Origin: Telopea speciosissima
Taxonomy: Eukaryota; Streptophyta; Magnoliopsida; Proteales; Proteaceae
Direction: 5' to 3'
Length of the DNA: 64,000 nucleotides
Assembly (NCBI RefSeq): GCF_018873765.1
Contig: NC_057917.1
Span: 53,871,464-53,935,463 of the forward strand
Shown: one piece after another, positions 61,256 to 64,000 of the stretch
Layout of the letters: the number at the start of each line of letters is the position of its first letter
How positions within the stretch are numbered: the first letter of the stretch is position 1
Translations under genes and position numbers: made by a program
Notes under the pieces: generated by a model
What the model was told of the DNA's origin: nothing
The model's database searches: none
The model's input: the letters and a program-made list of their open reading frames with translations, nothing else

Positions 61256-62030
61256 AGAGAGTGCTCTACGATCAACTCGGATGGTGATTTATCATTGTGA
61301 TTAAACTATGAAAAGAGTGAATGTCATCATTAACTCTTGTCCCTTATTGTTGAAGGCCCACAATATCTTTTTTCTAGTCCAATCTGAAGGTCAGATCCCA
61401 TGTATGAAGATATTCTATTCACCATGGATCAAGAGAAAATGTAATTTAATCATAAACTGTACATGCACTTTCTCAATAGACCATGCACTCTTCTAGTCCT
61501 ACACAAGTATGCAAGGTGCCGAGTACCGGTGGATTACTTGCTATTTTCCACCAAAGTTGTTGGGACATTATTTTCAAAAACTGTTTCAAACCAATAATAC
61601 CCTTCATATTCTTATTCCAAAAAAAAGACAAACCAGGGTCCATTGAGGAATTTAGACTCATTAGCCTATGTAATATCCTTCCTCTACTAAATAAATTTAT
61701 CTCTACTTAAAATTGTTTTTGTTAAGGATAGATAAATAATGGATAGCTCATGAAATATTCCATTATCTTAAGAAAAAGAAAAAGGGAGAAATTGGCTATA
61801 TGGCTTTAAAAGTTGATATGTCAAAAGCATATGATAGGTTGGAATGAGGTTTTATCAGGGCCATTTTTAAATTTCCAGGCTTTAGCACTCTCAATAATGT
61901 GACTTAGTGAACTACCTCTTGGCCTCATGTTCTTACTCCATTAAGTGTGAGGGAAGTTGTTTTGAGTCTATTGACTCATCGCGGGGTATTAGACAAAGTT
62001 GTCCTCTGAGCTCATATATTTTCATTACTA

Positions 62031-63074
62031 CTATGGAGTGTCTTTCGCCGATGATATCGGTTTGGTGGATGAGACAAAAGCAAGAATTAATGCTAAACTT
62101 GAGCTTTGGAGATCAGCCTTGGAAACAAGAGGCTTTAAGATTAGTAGAACGAAGATGGAGTATATGATGTGTAATTTTATTCATACTATGATGGATACTA
62201 ACATCGTGCAAATAGAGGAAAGAGAGATACTGCAAAGTGACTATTTTAGATATCTGGTGTCAATAATAAATAAAGAATGTGACATAAAGGATGATGTTTC
62301 TCAGAGAATTAAAGTGGGATGGATGAAGTGAAGAGGTGCGTTCGGAGTGCTATGTGACCGACGTATTCCTTTAAAGCTAAAAGTTCTATAGGATTGTTGT
62401 ACGTCCAGCTATGATGTATTGGGAAGAATGTTGGGCAGTTAAGAAGTGTCATATTGAGAAGCTGTGTAGCAAAGATGAGGATGTTAAGATGGATAAGCGA
62501 AAGACTATGAAGGATAAAGTAAGGAATGACCGTATCTAAGCTGATTTGGGAGTGGCCCCAATCAATGACGAGATCTGAGAGAGTTGTTTGAGGTGGTATG
62601 GCCATGTTCAACAGAGGTCTAGGGGCACCCCAATAAGGAGGAGTGATACGATCCCGATTGAAGGAGCTAAAAGGTCTAGGGGCACCCCAATAAGGAGGAG
62701 TGATACGATCCCGATTGAAGGAGCTAAAAGAGCTAGGGGCAGGCCTAAAATGACCATAGGAGAAGTTGTGAGGAAGGACATGCATAGTCTAGGTCTTGTA
62801 CCAAGTATGACCTCGGATTTAGCCTATTGGAGGGCAAGGATCCATGTTGCAAACCCCATTTAGATAAGATTCTCCTGACTTGTTGGGCTATGACTCTTTC
62901 TTCTTACTTTTATCTTTTAGCCTTCATTTTTCCTTTTATTTTCCATCTTTCATTTGACAATTTTCCTTTTGTCATTTCTCATCTCATTTCCCATCCATAC
63001 GGTGTTTTGTTTGGATCCATGGATAAGGCAAAGTTTGTTGTTGTTGTTATTGTTGTTGCTATGGAGTGTCTTTC
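62031..63074 (+). mobile_element. 5'-truncated RTE LINE with perfect 16-bp target duplication
   Basis: The insertion is 62047-63058 (1,012 bp). CTATGGAGTGTCTTTC flanks it at 62031-62046 and 63059-63074 without mismatch. It begins inside RT at ADDIGLVDETKARINAKLEL and continues through ISRTKMEYMMCNF and CLRWYGHVQQRS. It then reads RARGRPKMTIGEVV and ends in RARIHVANPI, a 3' region and a TTG-rich tail. 5' truncation, a TTG tail and a long target duplication are the signature of RTE retroposition. Frameshifts lie in the middle. Confidence 0.93.
62620..62735 (+). repeat. Tandem duplication within the RTE C terminus
   Basis: A unit of 54 bases reading SRGTPIRRSDTIPIEGAKR is present twice in frame, so the reading stays open through both copies. 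Other RTE copies, including the one at about 3000-3090, have one unit. Confidence 0.88.
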
Positions 63075-63530
63075 ACGATTGTTCCATGTATAACAGGATC
63101 CTAACCTATTTCATGGAATCAAAGTGGCTGGAGCAGCTCCTAAAATCACCCACCATTTCTTTTCAGATGACACATTTATCTTTCATCGAGTCACTAGAGA
63201 AGATGTTGCAACCATTAGGGCTATTCTAGAGCTGTTTGAAGACCTTTCGGGACAAAAGAGCAATCTCTCTAATGTGGCATTTACTTCAATCGAAACACTC
63301 ATGATTCTGTCAAGATACACATTAGGGAGATATTGTTTGAAAGCATAATCCATCGAACAATTAGGATGAACCCTCAATTCAAACTGTGCATTCTCCACTC
63401 TCTAGGAGCAATGAGAGTGTTTCCATCTGTTCCTATATTGCCGCTTTTTCTTTTGCATATTTTTTACTGAAAACAGTTCTCTCCATGTCGCTGATGCTCT
63501 AGATAAGAAGGGCAGTAAAGTATTGGTAGA

Positions 63531-64000
63531 AAGAAAAAATATCTTTTATGCTCAAACAAGAACCAGCCACACGATGATCACAAACAACGTCTATTGCGAT
63601 CTCAATGCTTCACATTAATGAGATTGAGAATGGGTTGAATTGTGCCATCGGTCATTCTCCTTAAAACCTAGTTCTGTGAATCAATCTCCAAGATACAATA
63701 GCTCCTTAAGACCCTACCAGTAATTGTTGCACTTACTATTGGAGTTGGGCCACGTTGGGACTCTAAGAGTAGTGCTAAAACAATCAACGGAAGGTTTTAC
63801 AAAACTTGTAAGAAATGGAAAAAGTGAAAGCACAAGGTAGAGAGAGAGAATCTGGAAGCATTAGAGCAATCAAAAGAATCCCCTTCTCTTTCAAATTCAT
63901 CCTCTATTTATATAGAGACACCCCTTGGAAATACAATCTAAATGTGTCCAAAAGATGCGACTCTTGGAGGGAGAAGACACACAAATAGAGCCATTACAAA
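63531..64000 (-). mobile_element. Possible LTR fragment at window edge
   Basis: On the minus strand a TATATAAATAGAGG box lies at about 63920-63905, followed by a leader ending in CT-rich sequence, as in plant LTR promoters. No coding part is visible and the element runs off the window. An ordinary gene promoter is the alternative. Confidence 0.35.

Larger units (their letters stand above)
61480..63530 (+). mobile_element. L1-type LINE remnant split by an RTE LINE
   Basis: Plus-strand RT pieces: SIEEFRLISLCNI (about 61640-61680), ALKVDMSKAYDRLEW (about 61800-61845) and [20 protein letters not shown] (about 61975-62035). Beyond the insertion come KITHHFFSDDTFIFHR (about 63140-63190; the usual F/Y-A-D-D is FSDD) and DLSGQKSNLSN. 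An RNase H end (SSLHVADALDKKGS) follows at about 63475-63520, with the intervening zf-RVT and most of RNase H deleted. There are multiple frameshifts. It lies in the same orientation as the fragment at the window start. Confidence 0.8.

Overview
The window is nuclear DNA from a flowering plant, probably a woody eudicot or magnoliid with a large, repeat-rich genome. The host genes have spliced, plant-type proteins, including a chloroplast ferredoxin-thioredoxin reductase subunit. The intergenic space is full of plant LINEs, Copia and Gypsy fossils, Au-type SINEs and MITEs. No prokaryotic operon, CRISPR array, phage or organellar gene was seen, and I cannot name the species from sequence alone.

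Layout. From 1 to 3.5 kb lie LINE remnants: an RNase H end of an L1-type element, then a decayed RTE-clade LINE. From 3.8 to 18.3 kb lies HUS1, subunit of the 9-1-1 DNA-damage clamp. It has seven coding exons whose reading phase closes exactly (321 aa). Its second intron is about 12.2 kb and holds an antisense L1 LINE, which is split by Gypsy and other LTR fossils and by a solo Copia LTR. From 18.3 to 21.8 kb is a gene-poor spacer. From 21.8 to 24.1 kb (minus strand) is a two-exon gene for an At1g65710-like Ser/Arg-rich protein with an MGxC lipidation-type N terminus. From 24 to 36 kb are AT-rich spacers with a 388-bp tandem duplication, a possible 1.7-kb element bounded by palindromes, and two Au SINEs. 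At 36.2-36.7 kb (minus) is the intronless nuclear gene for the chloroplast ferredoxin-thioredoxin reductase variable chain. From 37 to 43.4 kb is a cluster of small foldback elements, two with clean 9-bp target duplications and one inside an Au SINE.

At 44.0-45.4 kb (minus) is a three-exon PIF/Harbinger transposase-like (ALP1-like) gene. It is open throughout, but two of the three expected DDE catalytic positions are replaced. From 45.7 to 48.7 kb is a duplicated block. One of its repeats carries a 1,322-bp Pack-MULE with 79-bp terminal inverted repeats and a 9-bp target duplication, containing the last two exons of a KDEL-tailed papain-type protease. The neighbouring repeat preserves the empty insertion site. 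From 51.3 to 56.9 kb is an almost complete Copia fossil with two 194-bp LTRs and a GAAAT target duplication. From 57 to 64 kb are more LTR fragments, a 95-base poly-C tract, a Copia LTR-plus-gag fragment related to the solo LTR in HUS1, and an L1 LINE into which a 5'-truncated RTE LINE inserted with a perfect 16-bp target duplication.

The host genes act in unrelated processes (DNA damage checkpoint, chloroplast redox signalling, an unknown lipid-anchored protein), so there is no operon-like logic. What links the region is successive transposon insertion, much of it datable by nesting order, and a recurrent habit of long G/C homopolymer tracts.
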